A stretch of 64,000 nucleotides of DNA from Zychaea mexicana (Eukaryota > Mucoromycota > Mucoromycetes > Mucorales > Lichtheimiaceae), in assembly GCF_025766255.1 (NCBI RefSeq), contig NW_026516821.1:1-64000 (forward strand). The letters run 5' to 3'. The notes beneath the pieces were generated by a model. The model saw only the letters and a program-made list of their open reading frames with translations. It searched no databases and was not told the origin of the DNA. Shown in pieces: positions 11,176-19,467 of the stretch. How positions within the stretch are numbered: the first letter of the stretch is position 1; each line of letters opens with the position of its first letter. The translations under genes and the position numbers were made by a program.

Positions 11176-12869
11176 TGATGTTTAACGTTGGTGGAGTTAC
11201 CTCGCCCAGCTGGCTTTTGCCCACTGGCGATGTTATCTAGAGCTTTTGCTGACGGTTTGCGAATACGACCGTAAGCACTGTGGCTGGTCAGGGCCGACAC
11301 ACCGGGCAATTTAGCTGCTTGAACGAGTAGTGCTTTTTGGATTCGCAATTTCTTGGCTTCTGACATAGTACGAAGAGACTTCCGAGCTGCCTCTGTCATA
11401 GGAAGGTCTTGAAGATCGAAATCGACGTCTTCGCTAACAGCAGTGGCGTCGACCATCGTAGTGTCCTCCTCGATGGTAGAGATAATGTTGGACAGAACTG
11501 AACTGATCTGTTGTGAATCCAAAGTGTCATTCTCATCTTGGTGATGTTGCTCCTCTGTAGGTGGCCCGTGGTCCTCCGTATCCTTTCCTTCTTCGTGTGA
11601 TGCAATGTCGTCCGTATCCTTCCCGTCGTCGTGCGATGCATGGTCGTCCTTATCCTTCCCGTCGTCATGTGATGCGCTGTCGTTGATGGTGCTATCGTCG
11701 TCATTAAGTCGTCTCTCGTCGTCGTCGTCTGATGCGCTGCTGGTAGCGACGTCAACTTGCTGTTCATCGTCGGTCTTTATGGCGCCGGCATCGTTGTTGC
11801 TAACCTCGGTGTTACTGTTGGTTTCAGAGCCATGTCTTTGCGGTTGTTGCTGGGAGGAAGTGGCGGTTTTCTTCATTGAAGATCGGTTACCCTTGCCTTT
11901 GCCGGTAGAGGATGCCTTTGTCCCCGTAGTCGTTACCAGCTGCTTCCCTGTTGATGTTTTACGTCTCTTGTTCGTATCCTCATTATTATTGGCGGTCATG
12001 CGGCGCGGGCATTCACGTGCTATATGTCCCACGTGGCGGCAGTTGTAGCACATTAGATTCATTTTGTATTCGGTGCAGTCGCTGCGATGATGGCCAGGTT
12101 GGTGACACCAGGTACAATGTTGAGGCATCTTATGCCAGGTAGCGTAGAATCCATATTTATATTCTCCTTTCCATGCGATGATATGGGGGAGAGTGGCGAA
12201 AGGTTCATCTTCCGGATGGTTGGTGCAGTCGATGACGGCATAGCCGTTACCCATGAAGAGGTTGGTGGTGGGCTCACGGAAGGCTCCACAGTCGATTACC
12301 CGCCCGTAAGGCGCAAGGCTTTCTTTCAAACCCTCACATAAGAGGTGAGATCGTACTGGAGGAAGATGCGTGAGGCGAAGGCGTTTAGTGTCGGCATCAG
12401 TTGGTAGAGCTCGGATGGCACGAATGCGTGTTTTGTCTTTTTCGAAAACGAGTCCCGAATTCAAAGCCCGCTGTAAAGGCATGTCAAGATCAAAACACAT
12501 CTCGAGTAAAACTCTTCGAGATCCCTCGCGATGAGTAAAGGCACCTGTATTTTCTGGGAATTGAGCCGCTGCCATTTGCAGGACTGAATGTAGGGGCTCG
12601 GGACGGGTCGAAATATCGAAGAGAACGCAGTCGGTAAAGCGTCCATTGCGCCATACTTGCGACTGCAGGACGGTCCAGCCATCGTTGTCCATTGTAGGTG
12701 CTGAGGCGTCGACATTATGCATGAGCGAGACGCGCTTGTTTTGAACGATATGCGCCCATGTCATCCTGGGTTCTCCAGGTTGAGGCGCGTGAATTGATGC
12801 GCCAAGGGATGCGTCCTTTTCAGGGGGCAATTTGGTCTGCTGGTTCTGAGCGGGAGCGGAAGAAGCCAT
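11172..12869 (-). CDS. LINE ORF1: RNA-binding protein with two CCHC knuckles, 565 aa
   Basis: The first ~150 residues and a following region look like an RRM-type nucleic-acid-binding segment. Around residues 245-290 come two zinc knuckles in tandem, CTWCHQPGHHRSDC and CYNCRHVGHIAREC (both C-x2-C-x4-H-x4-C). The rest is acidic and low complexity, with Asp/His/Glu-rich near-repeats (SHDDGKDxDD, three to four times, 11.59-11.70 kb) and a basic C terminus. By family it coats element RNA in a ribonucleoprotein. The stop codon overlaps the ORF2 start (ATGA). The start ATG is the first base of the inserted copy, so an upstream extension in a full-length element cannot be excluded. Confidence 0.9.
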   Translation of the reverse strand: MASSAPAQNQQTKLPPEKDASLGASIHAPQPGEPRMTWAHIVQNKRVSLMHNVDASAPTMDNDGWTVLQSQVWRNGRFTDCVLFDISTRPEPLHSVLQMAAAQFPENTGAFTHREGSRRVLLEMCFDLDMPLQRALNSGLVFEKDKTRIRAIRALPTDADTKRLRLTHLPPVRSHLLCEGLKESLAPYGRVIDCGAFREPTTNLFMGNGYAVIDCTNHPEDEPFATLPHIIAWKGEYKYGFYATWHKMPQHCTWCHQPGHHRSDCTEYKMNLMCYNCRHVGHIARECPRRMTANNNEDTNKRRKTSTGKQLVTTTGTKASSTGKGKGNRSSMKKTATSSQQQPQRHGSETNSNTEVSNNDAGAIKTDDEQQVDVATSSASDDDDERRLNDDDSTINDSASHDDGKDKDDHASHDDGKDTDDIASHEEGKDTEDHGPPTEEQHHQDENDTLDSQQISSVLSNIISTIEEDTTMVDATAVSEDVDFDLQDLPMTEAARKSLRTMSEAKKLRIQKALLVQAAKLPGVSALTSHSAYGRIRKPSAKALDNIASGQKPAGRGNSTNVKHQ

Positions 12870-12885
12870 GAATAGCTAGAAAACT
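12870..12885. repeat. LINE target-site duplication, right copy
   Basis: GAATAGCTAGAAAACT, identical to 7171-7186, abutting the ORF1 start codon of the LINE. Confidence 0.93.
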
Positions 12886-13916
12886 CACGATAAGCTCCAA
12901 TTACCGATTTTTTTAGCCAATCAAGTTTTCAGTTATAGTCTTAGCAGCACTTGATAACTCAATATAAATATGAAAGAGTGATCACGTATCAAGTTATCGA
13001 GTTATCGAATTTTTACTGTACACCAGAACGGTAACATGAAAAGTCGATCAGAATATCGAATTATCAAGTTATAAAGTATCAAGTTATCGCGTGGGCACTG
13101 TAACCACTCATTTTTACTCATTAATGCGCATTTATGAATCTCGACCGAATGGACCACTCATCTTTTCTCCTTCATGTACATATACGACGTGAAATTGAGC
13201 CCCGTTTGCACCTGGTTTCACTCGAAGAACATATATAATATGCCCAGGTAAGTGACGGAAGGTAAGTACCAAAAAAATCAATCAAATATGGCACAACATT
13301 GATTCCGTATTCCCACTCCAAACAACCTTGAAAAGGGTGCGCGAATTTTTACGTACTTCCATTTTCGGCGATTGCAGGTAAAGCAGTCGCTCCGGCAGGA
13401 AAACCAGTCTCTTTTTTCTGAGTGCGTTCCTTGACTACTTACACCCACTAGTCATACAATCTCACTAACACCAATTTTTACGTACATCAACCTTTACGTA
13501 CCTGTAAAACATAGTGTGGGTTTTCTTGCCCTTCCGTGAAATTAAATTATATATACAAAATCTTCAACGTAATAACAACAACATGTATGGTCCTTTTAGC
13601 GCTCAAGGTACATAAAAATCATATACAGCAGGTACGTAAAATCGGAAGTATGTAACTCCAAAATGAGAAGTACGTAAAATTTTATTGTACAAATATACAG
13701 CGCGAGAACTGGTTTACTGTATGGTGCGAACAGGGACAAGACAACACAAGTCCAAAAACACCGGACGAGAATGTGCTAGGTGCTTTCGGCAAGAACAGGA
13801 CAAGACAAGAAGGAAACCAGAAAAGGTAGGAAACCAGATGGTGAGGGAAGAAACAAGAACAAGGTATAGGGAGGAAACAAGATAACTGACTGATGTTTTA
13901 TCGTTCAAAGACTATG

Positions 13917-13955
<39 letters not shown>

Positions 13956-13957
13956 AT
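12886..13957. other. AT-rich spacer with degenerate short repeats
   Basis: 12950-13110 contains several variants of TATCAAGTTATCGAGTTATCG. 13330-13690 contains at least five copies of a (T)TTTACGTA / TACGTAAAA motif, which recurs at 19.1-19.16 kb beyond the transposons. A run of AT dinucleotides at 13917-13957 leads into the next element. A 66-codon plus-strand frame at 13.69-13.88 kb is low complexity (Arg/Lys/Thr/Glu) and I do not call it a gene. Confidence 0.45.
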
Positions 13958-14513
13958 CAGCGTTGACGAATTTCGCCAACCGCAATTTTCGCCAAGTGGC
14001 GAAAATACCTTTTTCGCCTTGGCGAAAAATAGTGCTTCATAATTTTCGCCTGGCGAAAATTGGCGAAAATTGCGGGTAATTCCCCGCTACATTTTTTTTT
14101 TGATTGAGTATTGTGTACCACCCCAATAAGCAGTTAAATAAATAAATTTCATCTTCAAAAGTAAAATGGTTTACTCCTTCGATAATAAAGAAAAGAAAAG
14201 ATTACAAGATAAATATATTAAACGGTCAATGCGAGGTTCTTATTAGTCAGGTCTTCATTGACTCGTGCCAAAAGCATGCTGCAGATTGATGTTTATGACA
14301 AATCTGCTGCGCAGCTGTTGCGCAGCTGCTAAGTAGTTTCTGTGCGACAGCGAAATAAGTTTTCACCCCCTCCCTTCAACAGATTTAGATTTTCATATGT
14401 ATTTCCAAATAAGTAATTGATTTTTCGCCTCTAATTTTCGCCTTTTTTCGCCTCTTTTTTTCGCCTATTCTAGGTCGAAAGAAATTTCTCGTAAGAATTT
14501 CTTGAGACCGTCA

Positions 14514-14615
14514 GAACAAAATAGGAAATGTTATTATGCTAGAATCTTCTCGAACCTTTATTTCATAGCGAATTCAAAGATATATAAAGGCAATAAATCC
14601 AATTGATATACATTA
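14514..14615 (+). repeat. DIRS left inverted terminal repeat
   Basis: About 102 bp, near-perfect reverse complement of 18743-18844. The region just upstream (14470-14513) is unique to the left end and is copied in the internal complementary region. Confidence 0.88.
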
Positions 14616-14696
14616 GTCTTCTTTTTCGCTCGGTCATTACCAGCTTCCTCACATCTCTATTCTATCCTTTCCATTTTTCTCAATTTCAACTTCCCA

Positions 14697-15617
14697 ATGT
14701 CGCCCCTGGAAGAACAATTACACATGATGCAACAACAAATTGTTGCTCTACAGGAACAACTCCACGGTGCTACTACTACTCCTATGCAGTCAGCGGATGA
14801 CACTGCTACCCTTCCCTTACACTCCATGGGTACTCGACCCCATTACGATTGGTCTCCTTCTGAAGGTCTTACTGAATTGATGAATTTGGATGTTCCATTG
14901 CACACTTCGTCGCTACTCTCTGACTCAGAACGTAAAACCATCATCGAGTCCTACCCTCCCATGGCGCACGTGGACTACAAGGCTCCGGCTACTATCCCCA
15001 CAGCGGAACGTGCAATGAACAAAGGTCAGCGCTATGAGGACAACTCCTTGAAGCAACTGCAATATCAATTGTCAGCTGTTTACCGCCCTCTTGACATTCT
15101 CAGTCATGAATTGGTCACCTCTGAAGCGGACAACCCTAATTTGGAACGCTATTGTACAATGCTTCGTGATATCCGCAAGCTCTTATTGCATGTCGGTGCC
15201 TCTATGACTCACGCTCGTAACAATATCGCTCTTCGTGCCATCAATCCTTCCTTTTCGTTGAAAGCTGGTAACGAGGTCAATTACACGCTCCCTCTTGACG
15301 AGTTCCAACACACATTGATTCAACAAACTACAGCACGCAAGGCTACTCGAGAAGCGACTATCAATAAACGTCAACGTCGTCGGGCTCCCAATGACTACTC
15401 TCAATCTTCTGGTTCTTTCTCGAGTTTTCCCGACCAGCAGTTTTTTCGATCAGGTCCACCCTCTCAGCAGGGTGGTTTCAACAACAACAGCAACAACACC
15501 AACAACAACACCAACAACAGCAACCACAGCGGCCGCAACAACAACAACAACAACACCTTTCGTGCCAACAACAGCAGCTACAACAACAAGAAGCACACCA
15601 ACCCTTTTCGTCAGTAA
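14697..15617 (+). CDS. DIRS gag-like protein, 306 aa
   Basis: Begins MSPLEEQLHMMQQQIVALQEQ, a short Gln-rich coiled coil. A helical region (~residues 60-200) follows, then a basic RRR segment and a long Asn/Ser/Gly-rich low-complexity C terminus produced by AAC repeats at 15.48-15.60 kb. No zinc knuckle is present. Position and character fit the first ORF of DIRS elements (structural, RNA-binding). The last ~220 nt overlap the RT reading frame, which lies in the -1 frame relative to this one. Confidence 0.8.
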   Translation: MSPLEEQLHMMQQQIVALQEQLHGATTTPMQSADDTATLPLHSMGTRPHYDWSPSEGLTELMNLDVPLHTSSLLSDSERKTIIESYPPMAHVDYKAPATIPTAERAMNKGQRYEDNSLKQLQYQLSAVYRPLDILSHELVTSEADNPNLERYCTMLRDIRKLLLHVGASMTHARNNIALRAINPSFSLKAGNEVNYTLPLDEFQHTLIQQTTARKATREATINKRQRRRAPNDYSQSSGSFSSFPDQQFFRSGPPSQQGGFNNNSNNTNNNTNNSNHSGRNNNNNNTFRANNSSYNNKKHTNPFRQ

Positions 15618-17545
15618 TCTCAACAACGGCTCGTACAACAGCAACATCCGACCCAGTCGGAGGTCGGCTCAGCAAGTTTTATACACATTGGACTCAAATT
15701 TCAATCAACTCATTCGTCGACACCACAATCGCACACGGCTACAAAATTCAATTCCACATACAACCACCAACGACAACAACACCAACGCCCATCCAGCCTT
15801 TTGGCCCGGAACAGACTCCATTGATAGATCAGGCAATCCAAGACTTATTGTCCAAGCAAGCAATCGAACCCGTTTCCAACACGGAAGTCCGTCAAACACC
15901 AGGCTTTTACAGCTCAATGTTTGTCATCCCGAAGAAGGATGGCGGCGTTCGACCAGTCTTCAACCTCAAACGGCTGAATCAATATCTGGATGCCCCTCAT
16001 TTCAAGATGGAAACTATTCGGGAAGTGGCTCTAATGATCAAACCCAACGATTATCTAGTTTCTATCGACTTGTCCGACGCATTTCTGCACATAGGTCTTC
16101 ACCCAGCTTCGAGAAGGTTCTTACGTCTAACTTGGAAAGGCCAAGTTTACCAATATTGTACGACCGCCTTCGGCTTGTCCACAAGTCCCTTTGTCTTCAC
16201 CAAAGTTTGCAGGCCCATATTAGAACACTTGCGCTCTCTAGGAATCAGGATCTCAGCATACTTGGACGATTGGCTTCTCATCGCGGAGTCCAAGCATTTG
16301 GCGATGGAACAGGCTTATCAGGTTGTCTCTCTTTTACAACATCTAGGTTGGCTAGTCAATTACAAGAAGTCAGTTCTCACCCCAACTCAACAATTGGAGC
16401 ATCTCGGCTTTGTATTGAATACCCGCTCGATGACAGCTCTCCTGCCACCAGCCAAGCTTCGGGACATTCGTCGATCGATCAAGCAAGTACTGGACAAACC
16501 ACATCGTCAATCCCCCAGGACCATTCACAGCTTAACGATGCGTATTCAGTCGGCGACTTTTGCGATCTTTCCGGCACGTCTTTACACTCGACACCTATTA
16601 TACTACAAGAATTTAACAGTGAAGTCAGATGCGGATTGGGATCTTCCTCGCCCTCTCGATCAAGCGAGTCTGGAGGAACTTCAATGGTGGTACACGAACA
16701 TCCGCAAATGGAATGGACGCTCACTGCTCCCTTCGACACCCTCACAAACAATGTTTGTCGATGCCAGCAATACCGGGTGGGGTTGCAGTTGGAACCATCT
16801 TCGAGCTCATGGTTATTGGACAGAGGAAGAAGCTGCCCAATCCATCAATTGGCGGGAGCTCAAGGCAGCTCACCTAGCTTTGAAAACTTTCCACCTACCG
16901 GAGACCTCGACGGTGATGATCAGGACCGACAATACGACCAGCATGGCCTACATCAACAAGCAAGGTGGAACTCGCTCCCTCCCTCTCATGGAACTGGCAA
17001 CGGAAGTATGGACGTGGTGTCTGGAGAACAAGATCATGATTCAAGCCCAACATATACAAGGAGTACAGAACACCATAGCCGATTTCGAATCTCGTCGACA
17101 GTATTTCAAGAATCAATGGAGAATCAAGCCGGAGATCTTCCAACAAATTTACCAGACTTGGGGCCCTTTCACGATCGATCTCTTTGCCGACAGGACGACC
17201 AAATTATTGCAAAAGTACGTCTCTTGGATGCCGGATCCGGATGCTCTCCACACGGATGCGTTCTCCATCCCGTGGAAGAAATTCCATCATCCTTTCGTAA
17301 ATCCTCCCTGGAATCTCATATCTCGAGTCATCAACAAAATTCTTCAAGAGCAACTTCCTCTGGTAACGCTGGTGGTCCCATACTGGCCGAGCGCCATCTG
17401 GTTCCCGATGGTCCGTCAAATGGCTCTAGGTCTTCCTTGGCTACTGTCCCCACATTCCATCCAGACGACCTCCCCATGGACACCACACCCGTTACTACCG
17501 CAGAACTGGATGCTCTCCGTGTGGCAATTGTCCGCCAAAATTTAG
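15395..17545 (+). CDS. DIRS reverse transcriptase-RNase H with methyltransferase-like domain
   Basis: The frame is open from 15395 but has no ATG before the conserved region. That region starts near 15641 (DPVGGRLSKFYTHW, then GYKIQFH), so it is probably reached by frameshift or from a non-ATG codon. RT motifs: GFYSSMFVIPKKDGG, VSIDLSDAFLHI and the catalytic AYLDDWLLI. RNase H follows with FVDASNTGWG, RELKAAHLAL, IRTDNTT and NTIADFESR. The C-terminal part (DLFADRTT, HPFVNPPWNLI) is the DAM-like N6-adenine methyltransferase-type domain seen in many DIRS1-like elements; NPPW is its signature. It overlaps the recombinase ORF by 70 nt. No disruption seen. Confidence 0.9.
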   Translation, partial: LLSIFWFFLEFSRPAVFSIRSTLSAGWFQQQQQQHQQQHQQQQPQRPQQQQQQHLSCQQQQLQQQEAHQPFSSVISTTARTTATSDPVGGRLSKFYTHWTQISINSFVDTTIAHGYKIQFHIQPPTTTTPTPIQPFGPEQTPLIDQAIQDLLSKQAIEPVSNTEVRQTPGFYSSMFVIPKKDGGVRPVFNLKRLNQYLDAPHFKMETIREVALMIKPNDYLVSIDLSDAFLHIGLHPASRRFLRLTWKGQVYQYCTTAFGLSTSPFVFTKVCRPILEHLRSLGIRISAYLDDWLLIAESKHLAMEQAYQVVSLLQHLGWLVNYKKSVLTPTQQLEHLGFVLNTRSMTALLPPAKLRDIRRSIKQVLDKPHRQSPRTIHSLTMRIQSATFAIFPARLYTRHLLYYKNLTVKSDADWDLPRPLDQASLEELQWWYTNIRKWNGRSLLPSTPSQTMFVDASNTGWGCSWNHLRAHGYWTEEEAAQSINWRELKAAHLALKTFHLPETSTVMIRTDNTTSMAYINKQGGTRSLPLMELATEVWTWCLENKIMIQAQHIQGVQNTIADFESRRQYFKNQWRIKPEIFQQIYQTWGPFTIDLFADRTTKLLQKYVSWMPDPDALHTDAFSIPWKKFHHPFVNPPWNLISRVINKILQEQLPLVTLVVPYWPSAIWFPMVRQMALGLPWLLSPHSIQTTSPWTPHPLLPQNWMLSVWQLSAKI

Positions 17546-18531
17546 TAAACAAGAATCTCAATGCACAAGCGGTGGAGGATCTCTTAGCTCAACGGTTAGC
17601 CAACTCCAACACCAACAGGCTCTATCGCAAATCACAACTTCGGTTCTTGGCTTGGGCTAACCGCAAGCAAGTCTCCCATACATCTTTCACGTCTGTCGAT
17701 CTGGTGAACTTCTTGGCGGATATGCGACAAGAACATAATTTACAAGCTTCAACCCTCAAGACGATGCGCGCAGCGGTGACTCATTTACACATTGATGGTA
17801 AACGTATTGGCGAAGACAACATCGTCACTTCGTACTTGAACTCTTTGCTCGGACAGGCTCCCCCCGTCCCCATTCACCGACCTCAAATCGATGTGGCACC
17901 TGCTTTGGAACGTGCACGTTCAATTGCATCAAGACCGTCTTCCTCCATCAAGGCGTTACAACAAAAGTTGGTTTTCCTTTTGGCTATGGCAGCATTCCTT
18001 CGTCCCTCTGATTTGGCCCGCATTCCCTTCTCCTCTTGCTCCATCTCGAACGGTTGTCTTCATTTTCAGGTGGTAGCCCCGAAAGAGACCAGGGGTAAGC
18101 GTCGGATTATCAAGCCTTTCAGTATCCATCCGCACGCAGATGATATTGAATTGTGCCCTGTTCACTGCTTCGCCGTTCTCCGGGATCATCCCACCTTACA
18201 AGCTCGCTCCGCCTCTAGCATGCTCTTCGTCAAGTCTAACAACATACACCAGGCTCTCTCTGCCTCCACGATTTCTACTTGGCTTCATCGGGAATATATT
18301 TCGTTATGTACAACTGAAGCAAATGTCTCTATCCGTTCTTTGGCCGCCTCTCGTGCTCTGGATCTAGGTGTTTCTCAGGAAAACATTGTGGCTCTTGGAA
18401 ACTGGGCTTCTGCCGATACATTTGTGCGTCACTACCAACGGAATCAAATGGCACGCGTGGACTTTACCTCAACGGTGCTCTCAAACGACGACGAATTTCA
18501 TGATGCTGTCGAGTCTTTTTCTCTGGATTAG
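17476..18531 (+). CDS. DIRS tyrosine recombinase, 351 aa
   Basis: I take the ATG at 17476 because it follows the PP-rich junction and precedes the conserved SAM-like N domain (TNRLYRKSQLRFLAWANR). The frame is open far upstream, but that part is only a shadow of gag and RT. Catalytic domain: first Arg in AAFLRPSDLARI, Lys in VAPKETRGKRR, second Arg in VSIRSLAASRALDLG, Trp in ALGNWAS and the nucleophile Tyr in FVRHYQRN. The usual His three residues before the second Arg is Val here. It integrates the circular cDNA without making target duplications. Confidence 0.88.
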   Translation: MDTTPVTTAELDALRVAIVRQNLVNKNLNAQAVEDLLAQRLANSNTNRLYRKSQLRFLAWANRKQVSHTSFTSVDLVNFLADMRQEHNLQASTLKTMRAAVTHLHIDGKRIGEDNIVTSYLNSLLGQAPPVPIHRPQIDVAPALERARSIASRPSSSIKALQQKLVFLLAMAAFLRPSDLARIPFSSCSISNGCLHFQVVAPKETRGKRRIIKPFSIHPHADDIELCPVHCFAVLRDHPTLQARSASSMLFVKSNNIHQALSASTISTWLHREYISLCTTEANVSIRSLAASRALDLGVSQENIVALGNWASADTFVRHYQRNQMARVDFTSTVLSNDDEFHDAVESFSLD

Positions 18532-18532
18532 C

Positions 18533-18644
18533 ATAATAACATTTCCTATTTTGTTCTGACGGTCTCAAGAAATTCTTACGAGAAATTTCTTTCGACCTAG
18601 AATTGATATTTAGACCTGAAGAACAAAATAGGAAATGTTATTAT
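18533..18644. repeat. DIRS internal complementary region
   Basis: Starts right after the recombinase stop codon. 18533-18600 is the reverse complement of the left terminus. 18601-18644 is the reverse complement of the right terminus. The central join (CGACCTAG/AATTGATA) records the circle junction used as a template for completing the ends in DIRS replication. Confidence 0.88.
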
Positions 18645-18742
18645 CCCCACCCTTCATTTTCTTTCTTTCTTTACTTTATTTTATTGACAATTTTCCCTCC
18701 CTTCTTATTATTATTATTCTTTTGACCGAGCTTCAATTCGAT

Positions 18743-18844
18743 TAATGTATATCAATTGGATTTATTGCCTTTATATATCTTTGAATTCGCTATGAAATAA
18801 AGGTTCGAGAAGATTCTAGCATAATAACATTTCCTATTTTGTTC
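18743..18844 (-). repeat. DIRS right inverted terminal repeat
   Basis: Reverse complement of 14514-14615. The adjacent 18845-18864 is the right-end-specific extension. Confidence 0.88.
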
Positions 18845-19467
18845 TTCAGGTCTAAATATCAATTTTCGCCCTGGCGAAAAACCCCAAAGATTTTTCGCCT
18901 GGCGAAAAATCAACGCTGATATATATATGTCTTCACTATAGAATTTAATGATGTGAATAAACGGAAAGATTGGTATTAAGGTCGATAATTCGGATGATGA
19001 TGATGATGATGGATGGGGATTTAGTATGTCATCAACGAGGAGGTTGAGGATGATCACTTACTAGAGGTCGAGGAATGTTCATAACATTTATGTACTTCGG
19101 TGGCCAAGTACGTAAATTTTTGCATAAAAAAGGAAGGTGAAGTACGTAAAAATTTACAGTACCCCCTTGAAAATGGTCCCCAAACAAGCGCCCAAACAAG
19201 TTCGCAGCAGGACGGCCTCGCAGACAACAGTGTACCCACAAATGGCCCATCGTACGGAGTGATAAATGGTGCTGCATCTTTTATCCATCTTTCCCATATT
19301 CACAAGTGCCTCATTACCCTCCTTCTCCAATGACACAGACACAAACAAGAGGAGTGCCTTTGCTGCCAGCACCGACCACGCAGGCCGAAGAAGCATGAAA
19401 ACCACCTGGTGACCAGCAAATCGCACAGTCTTCAGGAATACAATCGGCAACGCACGTACTAGATTCT

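Larger units (their letters stand above)
7187..12869 (-). mobile_element. Intact L1/Tx1-like non-LTR retrotransposon (LINE)
   Basis: A 5,683-bp element on the minus strand with two intact ORFs and an 11-bp poly-A tail (T-run 7187-7197 on the plus strand). It is bracketed by a perfect 16-bp target-site duplication, GAATAGCTAGAAAACT, at 7171-7186 and 12870-12885. Intact ORFs and a perfect duplication indicate recent insertion. The 5' end of the copy coincides exactly with the A of the ORF1 ATG, so there is no 5' UTR in this copy. ORF1 with CCHC knuckles plus ORF2 with APE endonuclease and RT is the layout of the LINE1-like elements known from Mucorales (including the centromere-associated Grem-LINE1s of Mucor). 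Membership in that group is inference. Confidence 0.93.
14470..18864 (+). mobile_element. DIRS-type tyrosine-recombinase retrotransposon
   Basis: About 4.4 kb with gag-like, RT-RNase H-methyltransferase-like and tyrosine recombinase ORFs in three overlapping frames. Termini follow the DIRS plan: inverted repeats at 14514-14615 and 18743-18844, and an internal complementary region at 18533-18644. The two halves of that region are the reverse complements of the left end (14470-14537) and the right end (18820-18864), joined as in a circular intermediate. No target-site duplication; only ATT is shared at the two junctions. It sits inside a hAT-like element, so it inserted later. Confidence 0.92.
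13958..18918. mobile_element. hAT-like non-autonomous element interrupted by a DIRS retrotransposon
   Basis: The left end, CAGCGTTGA at 13958, is matched by its reverse complement TCAACGCTG ending at 18918. Both are flanked by ATATATAT, consistent with an 8-bp target duplication but ambiguous because the site lies in AT dinucleotides. Inside both ends are many copies of GGCGAAAA / TTTTCGCC, often back to back as TCGCC-x-GGCGA. Without the inserted DIRS element it would be about 570 bp and has no coding capacity. CAG-starting ends, 8-bp duplications and subterminal repeats suggest hAT; that is inference. Confidence 0.6.

Noticed and set aside
11605..12048. 147-codon plus-strand Ser-rich frame inside LINE ORF1
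   Set aside because: Antisense of the acidic low-complexity part of ORF1.
12886..13957. Centromere-like AT-rich core beside a Grem-type LINE
   Set aside because: Mucor centromeres pair such LINEs with a short AT-rich core, but here only one LINE is present and I see no conserved core motif. Not supportable without chromatin data.
13917..13957. AT dinucleotide run as a promoter or origin
   Set aside because: Simple repeat at a transposon target; no further evidence.
15391..18531. 1046-codon open frame covering most of the DIRS element
   Set aside because: Only the last ~350 codons have recombinase motifs. The rest is a low-complexity shadow of gag and RT in another frame.
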